Positions 9,653 to 21,704 of a stretch of 64,000 bases of DNA are shown here, piece by piece (position 1 is the stretch's first letter; each line of letters starts with the position of its first letter). The notes beneath the pieces were generated by a model, which saw only the letters and a program-made list of their open reading frames with translations, made no database searches and was not told where the DNA came from. This DNA comes from Arabidopsis thaliana. Lineage: Eukaryota; Streptophyta; Magnoliopsida; Brassicales; Brassicaceae. The position numbers and the translations under genes are program-made. The DNA lies in contig NC_003070.9 of NCBI RefSeq assembly GCF_000001735.4, forward strand, positions 17,407,971-17,471,970. The letters run 5' to 3'.

Positions 9653-11326
9653 ATGGAATCAACAAAGAAGCAAGTCTCGTTGGAGCTACTTCCATGGTTA
9701 GTTGTCCACACCGATGGAACGGTAGAGAGACTAGCGGGAACCGAGGTTTGTCCTCCCGGTTTGGATCCAATAACCGGGGTTTTCTCTAAAGATATCATTA
9801 TCGAACCGAAAACCGGTTTATCTGCCCGAATCTATCGACCCTTCTCGATTCAACCCGGTCAGAAGATTCCTCTCATGCTCTATTTTCATGGCGGTGCATT
9901 TCTCATCTCCTCCACTTCCTTCCCCTCTTACCACACCAGTCTTAACAAAATTGTCAATCAGGCTAACGTCATAGCCGTCTCTGTCAATTACAGGTATTAA
10001 TCCGGTTTAAGTTGACTTGTTTCACCCAATTTTGAATGGTCCGGTCGCATTGGTTTAATGCCATCGCTGTCTTGTCAATAACGAAAGCTAATCCGGTTTA
10101 CGTTGACTTATTTAACCCAATATTACATGGTCCGCTCGCATTCGTTTAATGTTGAATGCAAGAACGTATTGAATTTAAAACTCAACTAGGCATTTTTGTT
10201 GTTTTCGGTTTAGTTCGGGTTAAAATCGAAATAAAACCGAGTTATTAGATCATTTTAGCTTGGTTTGAAAATTTTGGTTCCATTTGGATTTGAGTTTGGT
10301 TGAAAATGCAAATTATAATATAAATATTTAAATTAATTATATATTTAGTAGTTAACTTTAGAAATATTTTGATTAATATGGTTAGATTACCAATGGTTGG
10401 CTTTGGTTTGATTTCATCCTTTATTAAACTTGGTTTTCTGCAAAACAACCATTCAAATCAATCTTGTTTGCAAGTTTACCTTCCAAGTATGAATTATGCA
10501 AGTCAATCCTACAATCTCAAAAGTCACCCGCAATACAGTCCTCCCGTGTAGTGATGACGTGGTACTCGATAACTCTTTTTAAAAACATAAGGGTTTTGAA
10601 AACTTAATATAGTTATAGAGAAATTGGGTTTGAGTTATTTTGGTTTGATTTGGTTGTTGTGTCCACCATAACAATAATCAAAATTGTTTTATATTATCTT
10701 TTTGATCAATTATTGGACATAGACTAGCACCAGAACATCCACTTCCTACAGCGTACGAAGACTCATGGACTGCGCTAAAGAATATCCAAGCCATAAACGA
10801 GCCGTGGATCAACGACTACGCCGACTTGGACAGTTTATTCCTAGTGGGAGATAGCGCGGGAGCTAATATCTCGCACCACCTCGCATTTCGAGCCAAACAA
10901 TCTGACCAAACCTTGAAAATCAAAGGCATTGGAATGATCCACCCATATTTTTGGGGGACACAACCTATCGGAGCAGAGATCAAAGACGAAGCGAGGAAAC
11001 AAATGGTGGACGGATGGTGGGAATTCGTGTGCCCATCCGAGAAAGGATCCGATGACCCGTGGATTAATCCGTTTGCGGACGGGTCACCGGATCTTGGAGG
11101 GTTAGGGTGTGAGAGAGTGATGATTACTGTGGCGGAGAAAGATATATTGAATGAGAGAGGGAAGATGTATTACGAAAGATTGGTGAAGAGTGAGTGGAAA
11201 GGAAAGGTTGAGATTATGGAGACGAAAGAGAAAGATCATGTTTTTCATATTTTCGAGCCAGATTGTGATGAAGCTATGGAGATGGTACGATGCTTGGCTC
11301 TCTTTATAAACCAAGTTGAAGCTTGA
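9653..11326 (+). CDS. CXE2: Class I carboxylesterase (alpha/beta hydrolase), CXE family
   Basis: Two exons, 9653-9993 and 10723-11326, join in frame inside VSVNYR|LAPEHP and give 314 aa. The start MESTKKQ is used because the in-frame codons before it lack family similarity. The oxyanion-hole motif is HGGAF (about residues 79-83; many relatives have HGGGF). The nucleophile is Ser158 in GDSAG, the likely acid is Asp254 in AEKD and the His is about 286 in DHVFHIF. There is no signal peptide, so it is probably cytosolic. The family is related to GID1 and HSR203J and hydrolyses short acyl or xenobiotic esters; the natural substrate is unknown. The 729-bp intron is AT-rich and its internal frame is not coding. 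I believe this is At1g47480. Confidence 0.93.
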
Positions 11327-14300
11327 TATTATTTGTTTTGCCAAAATTTGATGGCTTTTTTAATGTTTGTATAATTTTTACATGTTTGTTAATGTTGTTG
11401 TTATTGTCTTTTCTTTTAAATTTGTGTATTACATTTATATGTGGTTAAATTTGTGTTTTTTCTAAGCTCTTCGATTTATCACTCCGTTTACTCCATCTAC
11501 GTGCCAAGAACAAGACAAAATAGATTGGGCTAAGTCATTTCATGAATCACGTAAGAATTTAACACACTCTTCTTTGAAACCTAATTTACTCGACAGTTCA
11601 TTAACATATTTTTTAAGGGCCATATACTTTATTTACTTGTTGACAATTTCAAAAGTCGTAATGTTTCTACCTTTTGCAAATTCAGTGTCCAAATAATAAA
11701 GATTCCAGCGGTGGTGATAACTAGCTAGCCCATAAATTGATGTCCTTGTCTGATCTAGATTTGCTTCAAAGTCATAATATAGTGTGCAGGAGCTAAATTA
11801 GTAACAATACAGAAAATGTAATTCAAATTAAAATAAAAAACGTTTAAGGAAAGTGGAGACGAGACTAATCTCTTTCTTTAACCCTTTGAATCACTCATAG
11901 AGCTATGGAAATATGTGATCTAAGAGTCCCGGGATACAACCAAACTCATTCGGTATTACAAGCACTCGAACACATGGTTCTAACGTTTTATTAAACTATG
12001 ATACTTTCGAGACACTTACTCAAACATGTAGAGATTGATGGAGCTTTTGTTTCTGCTATATGTGTGTAAACGATCAAGTTCTTAATCGGTGAAAAAGATG
12101 ACTTGAATCGTGGGTTTAAATAGAGGTTTGAGATTACTAGGTTTGAATTTGTTTTCCAACAAATATATTCACGTCAGTCAGAAATCTAGCAATAGTGGGT
12201 GTCGATGACTTGATCTCTCAACACTCCTATTCTCATGGTGTTGAGGAAGCGATGAAAAGCGAGTCATCAGAGACGTGAAATAGAACGACTTATTTTCTCA
12301 CGTTCAATATTCGGCCCAAAAACCTTTGGGAGTTCCACCACGATCTGGACCAAACCACCTGGCTCATTTCTTTTCATACAAATTGATTTTACTAAACCCA
12401 TTTGGACTTTAGCAAAAATTGGCCCAACACAGTTTCCTTTTATCAAACAGTTATTTTCAGAACTTTAATGCATCTTATTACCCATCTACAGCTTTCAAAT
12501 GCTCCTCATGGTTATAGACAGAGGTTAAAGGTTTAACCGCAATTTATGTTATTCTCGTGTTATTGAGTTATATCATGTGCTTTGTTTCATCTCAACACAT
12601 TTGAACATAGCATCATATTTATTGGAAATCACACACAAGATTAATAAATGACACATTATTTAATTGTATAGCATATATGTTAACATATTAAAATTAAATA
12701 TAATGCGTACTATTGATTTATAATGCGTATGATTTTCTTTCTTAAGCTAACTACATTTCAACATATATAGCATGCTATATAAAGACACAATACACACGCA
12801 ATAAACAAATAACATGTTATCAGAACATAAAATATGTCACCCGTTTTATGTTCACAATGACATGATATGCATGGACACTGAAGGGTATCGCCCATGACTT
12901 CTCATTTTTACACATTCTCCTCCCATTTCTGCATATCACTCGATTAGGAGGTTGGATACACTCTAGGCCTAGTTTTGGTGGTCGGTAGAACTAATCTGGA
13001 CGCTTTTAGTGTTTTCTTTTCGCCACGAAAAAAATAATCGATTGAATAAATCGGTTGTAATTACATAGTTGAATACGATAGATAACGAGATCATATATAA
13101 TTATAAAAAGCAAAGCGTAGGCCATGGGCTAGAGAACCTAGCATGTACTGTACTTTCGGGGACAAGCCATAGTGGAAGGTGATCCATCTTACGCATGAAA
13201 ACTCCTGTTCCGTTTGATTTGAAAGTTTGATAGTCATTTTTACTCTCATGTTGTTTATTTTGTAATATCAAACAACCTTTTCCTCTACCAACCTTCTCTT
13301 TAATCGGTGCTGCTTACTACTAAATATCTAAAGGTATAATGATAGAATACTCATGAACAAAAAAATACGCACTTTGAATGTATTTAGGTAAATACTCGTG
13401 AAAAAATGGTAGAAGAATATATTTAGTTTTTTTTTTCTTGTGGTAAAATAAGCATACGAATTACACCATAAAAGAAAACTGAGCCAAAATTCATCACTCG
13501 GAACCAGACCAAATTTTGTTTTAACGTATGATATAGAAATTTCTGTTTAGAAGTATGAAACCGAATTGAGCTGGATATTGTCCAACAGAATAAATTAACC
13601 AAAATTCAATAATTTTTAATCTTTAAGTTAAATATATAGACAAAATTAATATATACTAAAAAATTTCATATGTTAAATAAAACTGATTAATTAATTTTAT
13701 TTTATTTCATAATTCTTTAATCCAAAACCGAATTAAACCAAACCGATATAAAATTTGATTCTGTATTTCCAAAAATACAAAACCTGAAAAATTCACATTT
13801 TTATTTTTATTATATTTCTATTTGTTTGCCTCAAATAAAGCCTCTCTTGCCTCCAATATATCTCTGAATGCTCGTCTTAAATTAAAAATTCCTATATTCT
13901 ATCTGTTTCTAAATAAAAACATTTGTTAGAGTTTTCACATATATTAAGAAAATATATTAAAAGCTGACTATAAATATATATATATATATATATTTTTTAT
14001 GATTTACAGTTTTAAATTATTTAAACCGATAATATTCAAATATTTTTTTTGAAGTTTACATTTCATCAAAATAACTAATAAATATTGCGTAGATAACCTA
14101 AAAACTTTATTTTAAAAAACAAATATTTTTGAAAAACAAGATAAAAAATCTATTATTTAGTAACAGACAGAGTAGCATATTAAGTTCCTAGGGAGCTTCA
14201 CACACATTGGTCCTGAATAATATGATCCAAATAAACATGAAATAAACTGAGCATGTAAATGCATGGGCCATGTATACAATACAGAGCAGACATGGAAAGT

Positions 14301-14440
14301 TGGAAACATATGGAAGTATGAATCACCTGGATTACATAATATACTCAGACATCATAAAACATCATCATTCCATTTTTGAAGTAAAAAATTTCCCCACATT
14401 TTAGATTTTATTTAAGACAAATGCTCTTCTCTTGTATTTT
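11327..14440. other. Gene-poor AT-rich region
   Basis: About 3.1 kb with no supported gene. 11327-11470 looks like the CXE2 3' UTR. 11900-12450 is less AT-rich and includes GGTGTCGATGAC and CAACACTCCTATTCTC strings reminiscent of decayed retroelement DNA at 840-910, but no domain is readable. A (TA)n tract lies at about 13973-13994. No RNA gene was found. Confidence 0.4.
13973..13994. repeat. (TA)n microsatellite
   Basis: A simple dinucleotide run of about 11 TA units in AT-rich intergenic DNA, followed by T-rich sequence. It is likely polymorphic in length. Confidence 0.8.
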
Positions 14441-14450
14441 CTATATAAAT
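14441..14450 (+). promoter_or_regulatory. TATA box of CEP1
   Basis: CTATATAAAT lies 153-144 bp before the CEP1 ATG, giving a likely leader of about 110-120 nt. It is the best TATA match in the upstream region. Confidence 0.55.
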
Positions 14451-14593
14451 ATCGAAAATCACATTCTTCTAGTTTCCACACCTTATGTTCTCCAATCCAA
14501 CACATATATTTTCTTTCACAAAAAAAGACATATTTTACCTTGTTTTGTTTTACATATTCTTATATTTTATCGATTTGTCTTTGTCCCCGGCTC

Positions 14594-14869
14594 ATGGGAA
14601 TGTCGAATAGGTCAGTTTCTACATCCATTTTTTTCCTTGCATTGGTGGTTTTGCATGGAATTCAGGACACAGAAGAGAGACATTTGAAAACTACTTCGTT
14701 AGAGATTGAGGGAATTTATAAAAAAACTGAGGCCGAGCATCCTAGCATTGTGGTCACATATACACGGCGTGGTGTCCTTCAGAAGGAGGTCATTGCCCAC
14801 CCCACAGACTTTAGGCCAACAAATCCCGGAAACAGCCCAGGCGTTGGACACTCTAACGGGCGACATTGA
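14594..14869 (+). CDS. CEP1: C-terminally encoded peptide 1 precursor
   Basis: Intronless 91-codon gene. The ATG at 14594 begins MGMSNRSV, followed by a hydrophobic signal peptide ([16 protein letters not shown]). A variable acidic and basic pro-region follows. The conserved 15-residue CEP domain [15 protein letters not shown] occupies residues 72-86 (14807-14851), with a five-residue SNGRH tail. In this family the precursor is secreted, the domain is excised and its prolines are hydroxylated. The peptide acts through the receptors CEPR1/CEPR2 to restrain root growth and signal nitrogen demand from root to shoot. There is one CEP domain, unlike multi-domain paralogues. The gene lies between CXE2 and RBP47C with no functional link evident. 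I believe this is At1g47485. Confidence 0.96.
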
Positions 14870-16380
14870 TTCGATCATATCATACGTCATAATCTTATAT
14901 CATATAGAAAATTACATGTATTTTCATTCAGACTTGTCTTCTAATGCTAAAGGGGTGTTTGGACATCACTTTATCATTTCAATGTTTTGACAGTACTATG
15001 ATCATTATGTCTTTGTCGTGGGTTTGTTACACTGTCACGTATTGTAAGATTATATAATGAATGAATTGCTTTTAAAAATTAATATATACATTAATGATAA
15101 ATCCCTTGCTAAACTGTCTATGATTGCTAGTTGATCAATGGGTTTCATTAAATATAGACCTAACTGAAAACACTTTAAGAAGAAGTTTAGTAGGAAATAT
15201 TTACTTATCACGCTTTGTTTTGGGTCAATGGTTAAATTATTTCTAAATACGAATTCTTAGACGATATAGAATAACAGAGTTAAAATATTCAAAATGTTTA
15301 TGGACTAACGATATGCTCATTGAGATGAAGCTTTTATTAATTAATACCCAATCTCAGTCTTTTAGGTCCCTCGTTTTTTTTCCTTGCTTTACCATCTTTG
15401 TTTATCTTCTTTTCTTTTATATTTTTATTTTTGGTATCAATGCTAAGTATTTATACAATTTTCAAAAAATTTAACAGAAAATACACGAATATCGGAAAAG
15501 ACTGAGAAGCTAACAAAAAGAATGAAAACTACAATAAAACGCAACAAGGAAAAAACACAAGCGATAACCCATCTAGTTGATTCTAAGAAGATTCATGATT
15601 GTCTCAGTTTCAAAGAACTCGACTCCGCATCGCTGTTGCCATGAGCAAACTCTTCCCTAGGCAAGCCTTCAAATCCTCATCTTTCCAAATATAAGGTTCT
15701 CCTTCAAGAGCCAACTCTTAAGTATATTTATTTTGTTGATTTGAGAATAGTACTTGGAAAGAAGATTACTGATTGGTTCATGGTAAAGTTATTAAGTACT
15801 CTCATATCTGCCATCGGCGAGGAACTCACATATGGGAGGTTGACATTAACGGAGCTGCATATTCTATTTTCATATTTTTTAACATGGATGCGAATGTTAC
15901 ATAAGAAATGAACGGTTTTGTTTTACCAAAAATCTTTAGAGGCATTTTGTTTCATTTCCAAAAAATAAGAATGAAAGGTTTTGTTTACCAAAAATTATAT
16001 TACTCTACCCTTTACTTTAGATATTCAAATTCATGACATTGAAGATTTTTGTTTGGCAATTAATTAGTCACTAACTAAACTACCTACATCGTCTTTAACT
16101 CTTTATGAAAACAAAACAAAAACTATCAACATCGCACATAATAATTGATTTTTTTTAAAACTCTTTTGTTAATTAATTACTACTCTAATTAAGTTATCTA
16201 CGTCGCACTAAACTTGGGTTAGTTAAAAAAAAAATTACAAGTTAAAAGGTTCCTAAATCAACAATCTTAAAATGTTAGTTTTCTCTAATCCCATTTCTCA
16301 AATGTTAGTTTTGCAGCAACAATCTTTATGTAGATATTTTGTTTCACAATTTTTTTCTTTTTCCTCTATTTAAAAACTAG
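14870..16380. other. Intergenic region between CEP1 and RBP47C
   Basis: Mostly AT-rich. A patch at about 15545-15880 has more balanced composition, and the minus strand gives a broken frame (EGEPYIWKDEDLKACLGKSL, then stops) that I could not assign. It may be a gene relic. Nothing else is supported. Confidence 0.35.
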
Positions 16381-16830
16381 AAAGTAAAACCAAAAAATAA
16401 GTTAAGAAAATAATAAACAAAAAAGGAAAAAAGAAAAGCAGAAAAAGAAAAGTACAACATACGAGAGAATCTAAAAAACAAACACTCATAATAGAAACAA
16501 AACAAACAATCATCAAAAACCTACGGTCAAGATCTAACTCTCTCCGTACAATCCAACGGTTTTCACTAAACTAGGTCAGAACTAAACCGTATCTTTAAAA
16601 CCTAGCAGAACACACACAGAAACCCATAAACCCGACCCGTATTTGCCAGTTACCACAATAACCGGATTAAAACCCCTAATTTCGACCTAAACTTTGCCAT
16701 TAATAGATATCTCAAACACAACTCTCAAAACTTGCCCTGTTTGGTCCGAAACCGAAACTAACCCTAATCTCACATCACATCACATAGCAATCACTTCACA
16801 TCACAAAACACCTCATAGCCGCAAAATTTA
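16381..16830 (+). promoter_or_regulatory. RBP47C promoter and leader, duplicated at RBP47C'
   Basis: This block is clearly homologous to 24300-24711 upstream of RBP47C'. Shared landmarks include AACACTCATAATAG, CTCTCTCCGTACAATCCAACGG, TTCGACCTAAACTTTGCCAT and TTTGGTCCGAAACCGAAAC. A telo-box-like AACCCTAA sits at 16760-16767, about 65 bp before the ATG, and recurs at the paralogue. Telo-boxes are common in promoters of RNA-binding and translation-related genes. Confidence 0.6.
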
Positions 16831-19212
16831 ATGGCAGACGTCAAGATTCAATCCGAATCCGAATCCTCGGATTCTCATCCAGTGGTCGACAATCAACCAC
16901 CTCCTCCGCCTCCGCCGCCGCAACAGCCGGCGAAAGAAGAGGAGAATCAACCAAAAACATCTCCGACTCCGCCGCCACACTGGATGCGGTATCCACCAAC
17001 GGTGATAATCCCTCATCAGATGATGTACGCGCCGCCGCCGTTCCCACCTTATCATCAGTATCCGAATCACCACCACCTTCACCATCAATCTCGTGGTAAT
17101 AAGCATCAAAACGCTTTTAATGGTGAGAATAAAACCATATGGGTTGGTGATTTGCATCACTGGATGGATGAGGCTTATCTTAATTCTTCTTTTGCTTCCG
17201 GCGACGAGGTTTGCTTCTCTCTCTCTGTCATTATTGCAAAACATTTATGTATCTCTTGATTAGATTCTGTTTTCGTTGACTTTTAATGCTTTGACCTTAA
17301 AAACGTTGCCTTTTTCAGTTTCTCTCTGTACTTGCTGACAAAGTTTGCTTATATATCTATGTAACTGGCTGACTCGGTTTGATCTCTCTTTCTTTGTGAA
17401 TTTGGTCTAAAGGTGTGTTCTTTATGTTTAATACAGAGAGAGATTGTTTCGGTGAAGGTGATTCGTAATAAGAACAATGGTTTATCAGAAGGATATGGAT
17501 TTGTGGAGTTTGAGTCCCATGATGTAGCTGATAAGGTTTTGCGGGAGTTTAACGGGACGACTATGCCAAATACTGACCAACCTTTTCGTTTGAACTGGGC
17601 TAGTTTTAGCACCGGTGAGAAGCGGTTAGAGAACAATGGACCTGATCTCTCTATTTTCGTGGGGGATTTGTCACCAGATGTTTCGGATAATTTGTTGCAC
17701 GAGACCTTCTCTGAGAAGTATCCGTCGGTTAAAGCTGCGAAAGTTGTCCTTGATGCTAATACTGGTAGGTCAAAGGGGTATGGGTTTGTGAGGTTTGGTG
17801 ATGAGAATGAAAGGACCAAAGCAATGACTGAGATGAATGGTGTTAAATGTTCTAGTAGAGCTATGCGCATCGGTCCTGCTACCCCGAGGAAGACTAATGG
17901 TTATCAACAACAAGGTAAGTTCTTTCCAATGCCACTATCTTTGTTTTATAATCTACTTGGATAGTTCTATGAAGTTTCATTAGAAATCTGCTCATTGTTA
18001 GGTTCTTGGTATTGCAACAATATGTTTTACTCTCTTGTGTACTTTAACTATTTGATGGATTTGGCAGGTGGATACATGCCGAATGGTACCTTGACGCGTC
18101 CTGAAGGGGACATAATGAACACAACAGTAATTGTTTTTCCGTAGTATCTTCTTGTTTTCAACCTTTCATGTGAATGTGACAAGAGAAGGTTAATCTTCTT
18201 TTGTTTTTGTTTTCCCCTTTAATCTGTTTTATAACATAGATATTTGTTGGAGGGCTTGACTCTAGTGTCACTGATGAAGACTTAAAGCAACCTTTCAATG
18301 AATTCGGGGAAATAGTCTCTGTCAAGATTCCTGTTGGTAAAGGATGCGGATTTGTTCAGTTTGTTAACAGGTAAGTATCTTATTTAACTATGAATTAAGT
18401 ATTTTCTTATCGTACTATAATCGATTTGATGCTTACACATTTGCTTGCAGACCAAATGCAGAGGAGGCTTTGGAGAAACTAAATGGGACTGTAATTGGAA
18501 AACAAACAGTTCGGCTTTCTTGGGGACGTAATCCCGCCAATAAGCAGGTAAATCCCACTTTCAGTCTAATCATGTAGGAAAAACCTAAAACTGTTCTCTT
18601 TTATATTAAAGATAGACTGGTTTTGTGTTGGAACCCTTATGTGTACCTAGTCTGAGATAATCTAAGCTGACTTTATCATCCGAGTTTCATTGATAAAACT
18701 TCCTAGGGCATTTAGTTCAGTTCTTTGGTTTTTTTCTTTCTTCTGTTTATGGTTTGGTTAGGTATTAGGTAAAAAACGTTTATGAAATGTTAACTTCATG
18801 AATGTTAAACGTATTTCTGATATATATTTAATTTAGAATAGTATTTTTGAAGAATTTCCAATCATTTTATTTGGTTGCACTAAGTTTTATCTTAGTTTGG
18901 TTTGGTATAAGGCTACTATTATGGTTTCGCTTGAAAGAAAGTTTGGTGTGGTGTGGTTTTAACGTCCACCCATGAAGTACTTCACTTATGTGATTAGCTT
19001 TGAATGGCTCTGCTTGACACATCTCTGATTCTTACAAGTTTTATGTTGTGTTGCAGCCTAGAGATAAGTATGGAAACCAATGGGTTGATCCGTACTATGG
19101 AGGACAGTTTTACAATGGGTATGGATACATGGTACCTCAACCTGACCCGAGAATGTATCCCGCTGCACCTTACTATCCAATGTACGGTGGTCATCAGCAA
19201 CAAGTTAGCTGA
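16831..19212 (+). CDS. RBP47C: Oligouridylate-binding RNA-binding protein with three RRMs
   Basis: Six exons (16831-17208, 17437-17914, 18068-18126, 18240-18370, 18451-18547, 19057-19212) give 432 aa. The N-terminus is rich in Pro, Gln and Tyr/His (residues 20-95). RRM1 is about 102-182 (RNP2 IWVGDL, RNP1 GYGFVEF), RRM2 about 197-276 (IFVGDL, KGYGFVRF) and RRM3 about 306-380 (IFVGGL, KGCGFVQF). This is the UBP1/RBP47 layout related to yeast Nam8 and animal TIA-1. Members bind U-rich and poly(A)+ RNA, are mainly nuclear and move to stress granules. RRM1 is split between exons 1 and 2. It is a tandem duplicate of RBP47C' in the same orientation. I believe this is At1g47490. Confidence 0.96.
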
Positions 19213-19285
19213 GGAAACTAAAAGCTTAATCTGAGCATCTATCTATAGGACAACAAAAACTCACTCAGGTTAGGTGATGTTAGGA
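18975..19285 (+). repeat. Gene-conversion-like tract shared with RBP47C' (copy 1)
   Basis: These 311 bp cover the end of intron 5, all of exon 6 and the start of the 3' UTR. They match 26598-26908 with one difference (CCC versus CCT in the YP codon) and no indels. Neighbouring intron and UTR sequence differs by many substitutions and indels, and exon 5 alone differs at about 6 of 97 positions. The sharp edges suggest recent conversion and not uniform divergence. Confidence 0.75.
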
Positions 19286-20240
19286 AGAACAAGGCAAAAA
19301 TTGTTGGCTTCTTGTCTCTCCTTGAGTTTAGGGTTTATCATCTAGTGGACATCGAATTTTTGGTGGAAACCATACAGTAATTTAGGGGACTTGGATTTGA
19401 TTGATTAATTTTATTTGTTTCTTCTGATACTTTTGACTATGGAAGTTATTGATCAAGAAGAAGTGAGTTGCACCAATTGATTATATCTATTTTTTGTTAT
19501 TAGTCTAAATACTTAGGTTTTATTTTGTTGTTGTGTTTGGAGGTAGTTATCGCCATCAGGCCACAGCTAATAATGATCCTCAAGTTAGCTTTTATATCCT
19601 TTATTATTTTTAAGGTCTCAAAGCCTCTTTCGACTGTCTCAATTAGGAGGCGTATAAACTTAGCTATTTTGTATTGGTGGTACACACATAGTATTAGAAT
19701 AGCTAGAACCTAGAAAGATCAGAACTTGCAATGGAAAAGTTGGGCACAATCCTTAGTATCACCGCATAGTTTTAATACAATGTCGTCGTAAATCACATCC
19801 AATCAATAATGATTCTACGTAAAACCTTTTATATATCTCAGACATAGAACATAGTGAAGTAGTATATCTTATACTTTGAAGAAGGAGAAATCCGAAAAGG
19901 CCTGAAAGGCTGGAACAATGAGAAATTTTAGGACAGAAAATTAAACATTCTGTACATTATACATTATTTAACATTTTTATACAAAGAGTTATGCATATAA
20001 CAAATATAAATGTTTAAAACCGATATTTAATTTGTGTAATGCGCCGGCAAAAAAAAATAAAAAATTGTGTAATGTAGATGTCTATTGGTTCACACCTACA
20101 TCAAGTGCCGAAAGAGGAACATAAATCCTTTTCCCTCAACCGTATCTAATTAGGTGCTTAATTTGGTACGTAGTTTTGTTATATTTGGTTTGTAGTTTGT
20201 TTTTTTTTATTTGTTTTCTCTATAAAAAAAATATTATTAA
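19286..20240. other. RBP47C 3' flank, end of the tandem duplication unit
   Basis: Homology to the RBP47C' downstream region continues, with indels, to about 19810, for example TTAATACAATGTCGTCGTAAATCAC versus 27378-27402. After that the two copies part. The rest is AT-rich without genes. Confidence 0.5.
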
Positions 20241-20451
20241 TTTTTTATAATGAGTTGGAATAAGGTGAATTACACGTATCAAAAAACGATATCGGAAAAC
20301 AAAACAGAATCAGAAAAAGGGCTCGAATCTTGGTATACCATCGAAAAGAAACAGCTGTTCATGAGTTCCGGCGGATGCAAGGTCCACAACTTCACGAGAG
20401 AATCAAGAGACCGAAAAAAAGCGACGAAAGCAATCGGTTTCCCTGCTTCCG
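20241..20451 (+). other. Unassigned remnant, left flank of an LTR element
   Basis: A short balanced-composition stretch with an open frame of about 70 codons (start MSWNKVNYTYQK) that runs into the LTR at 20452. The equally balanced stretch 22405-22620 on the far side may be its continuation, which would make this an old gene or element split by the LTR insertion. No family was recognised. Confidence 0.3.
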
Positions 20452-20722
20452 TGTTAGAATATTGAGAGAAAAAGAAAAGACAGAGTAAGAGATAAATATA
20501 TATTCTCTTGTAAAGAAAACAAGAACGAAAATAGAAAACTTTTAATGAATCTGAAACTTGTTAGTTATTTACATGACGATACAATGAATATATATATATA
20601 GAAAACAAGTAGACACAACAACACAATGAGTTTTGTCTCTTCCTACTTGTGGATCTCCTGACATATAACTATCTTAATACATAAAACTTTAATATAATCA
20701 GAAACTCAATTATCGACCAACA
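20452..20722 (-). repeat. LTR (3' LTR in element orientation)
   Basis: Begins TGTTAGAATATTG and ends TCGACCAACA on the plus strand. The adjacent TTCCCCCTTAATTGAG is the complement of the purine tract. It is 271 bp long and similar to 22128-22404. Confidence 0.75.
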
Positions 20723-20875
20723 TTCCCCCTTAATTGAGTTTCTGATTTACTTCAAACTTCTTCCTTTGTTCTTCTCTTTGTTACACAATTTGATACTCTT
20801 TGTCAATTTTGTTTCTTCTGCAAGACAATTGAACTTGTGGCCTTTCTCTTACCACCGGTATTTCTCCATGTCTTT

Positions 20876-21240
20876 GAGGTAAGCATCTTCTTATGCTCCA
20901 TTTTTTCTCCGAGGTAAGCATCCTCTTACTCTCCATTTTTTCTTTGAGGTAAGAATCCTCTTGTGCTCCATTTTTCACTGAGGTAAGCATCCTCTTATGC
21001 TCCATTTCTCTTTGAGAAAAGCATCCTTTTGTGCTCCATTTTTCTCGGAGGTTAACATCCTCTTATGCTCCATTTTTTTTTTGAGGTAAGCATCCTCTTG
21101 TGCTTCATTTTTTTTCCGAGGTATGTATCTGTTATGCTCCCATTTTTCTCTAAGGTAAACATCCTCTCTTGCTCCATTTTTCTCTGAGGTAAGCGTCCTC
21201 TTATGCACCATTTTTTCTATGAGTTAAGCATCCTCCTTTC
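20876..21240 (-). repeat. Minisatellite: about 11 copies of a 35-bp unit
   Basis: The unit on the plus strand is GAGGTAAGCATCCTCTTATG followed by CTCCATTTTTTCTCC. Steps of 34-36 bp are seen from 20876 onward (20876, 20911, 20946, 20980, 21014 and so on). Because the period is not a multiple of three, repeat-like peptides (EKNGAQED, MEHKRMLTSEKN) appear in several minus frames without a conserved protein. It lies inside the small LTR element. Confidence 0.8.
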
Positions 21241-21384
21241 TTGCTTGGTGTTTCTCTTTGATCACAATCACGTCTTTGTGACGTCTCTTCTTCGATTAAC
21301 CTTTTTGCTGAGTAGCCTTGCACTATTCTTCCAACAGAAACTTACTCCGTGTTGTAGTCTTCTTCACAACTCAACCACACCTTT

Positions 21385-21704
21385 TGTTAGTAAGCTGATA
21401 CGTTCATGAGAAGAAGCTGGAGTAATGAGTTGGGACGTGAGAACACACGTGAGAGATTGGAGTCACGTGTGAAGAAACTTATAAATAGTAAGAGAGAGTA
21501 GAGAGAAAAGTATCCTGCGTGATCATTGATGTGTAAAGAGGATTAAAGCTTTGTGTGCTCTGTTCTTTGGAGATAAGAGTGGAGAACTGTAACTCCAAGC
21601 TTATCAATTTAGGGTTTTGATTCATTGTAATGGGATTTTAAGGATAAGAAAGAGAGATTCATAGTTTCATTCTTATCATAAGCCTTGCTCTGTTTCTTAC
21701 AACA
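21385..21704 (+). repeat. Possible nested solo LTR
   Basis: A 320-bp block starts TGTTAGTAAGCTGATAC and ends TTTCTTACAACA, giving TG..CA ends with a short TGTT/AACA inverted repeat. It contains a promoter-like CTTATAAATAG near 21479 and a downstream AAGGATAAGAAAGAGAG region, as in Copia LTRs. No clean 5-bp target duplication flanks it (CCTTT versus GGCGA), so it could instead be part of the host element's interior. Confidence 0.4.

Noticed and set aside
10245..10551. Small frames in the CXE2 intron
   Set aside because: They lie between a clear GT-AG donor and acceptor that restore the conserved NYRLAPEHP segment. The intron sequence is AT-rich and lacks hydrolase similarity.
11900..12480. 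Possible retroelement segment related to 840-1080
   Set aside because: Only short GTGTCGATGA/ACACTC words are shared. No ends, domains or continuous alignment were visible by eye.
16828..17244. Antisense frames of about 140 codons across RBP47C exon 1 (and similar at RBP47C')
   Set aside because: They are shadows of the Pro-rich, CCG-biased sense coding sequence, give Arg/Trp-rich low-complexity proteins and have no family similarity.
20781..21211. Minus-strand frames with EKNGAQED-type peptide repeats
   Set aside because: The DNA period is 35 bp, not a multiple of three, so the peptide phase changes between units. This is a minisatellite and not a repeat protein.
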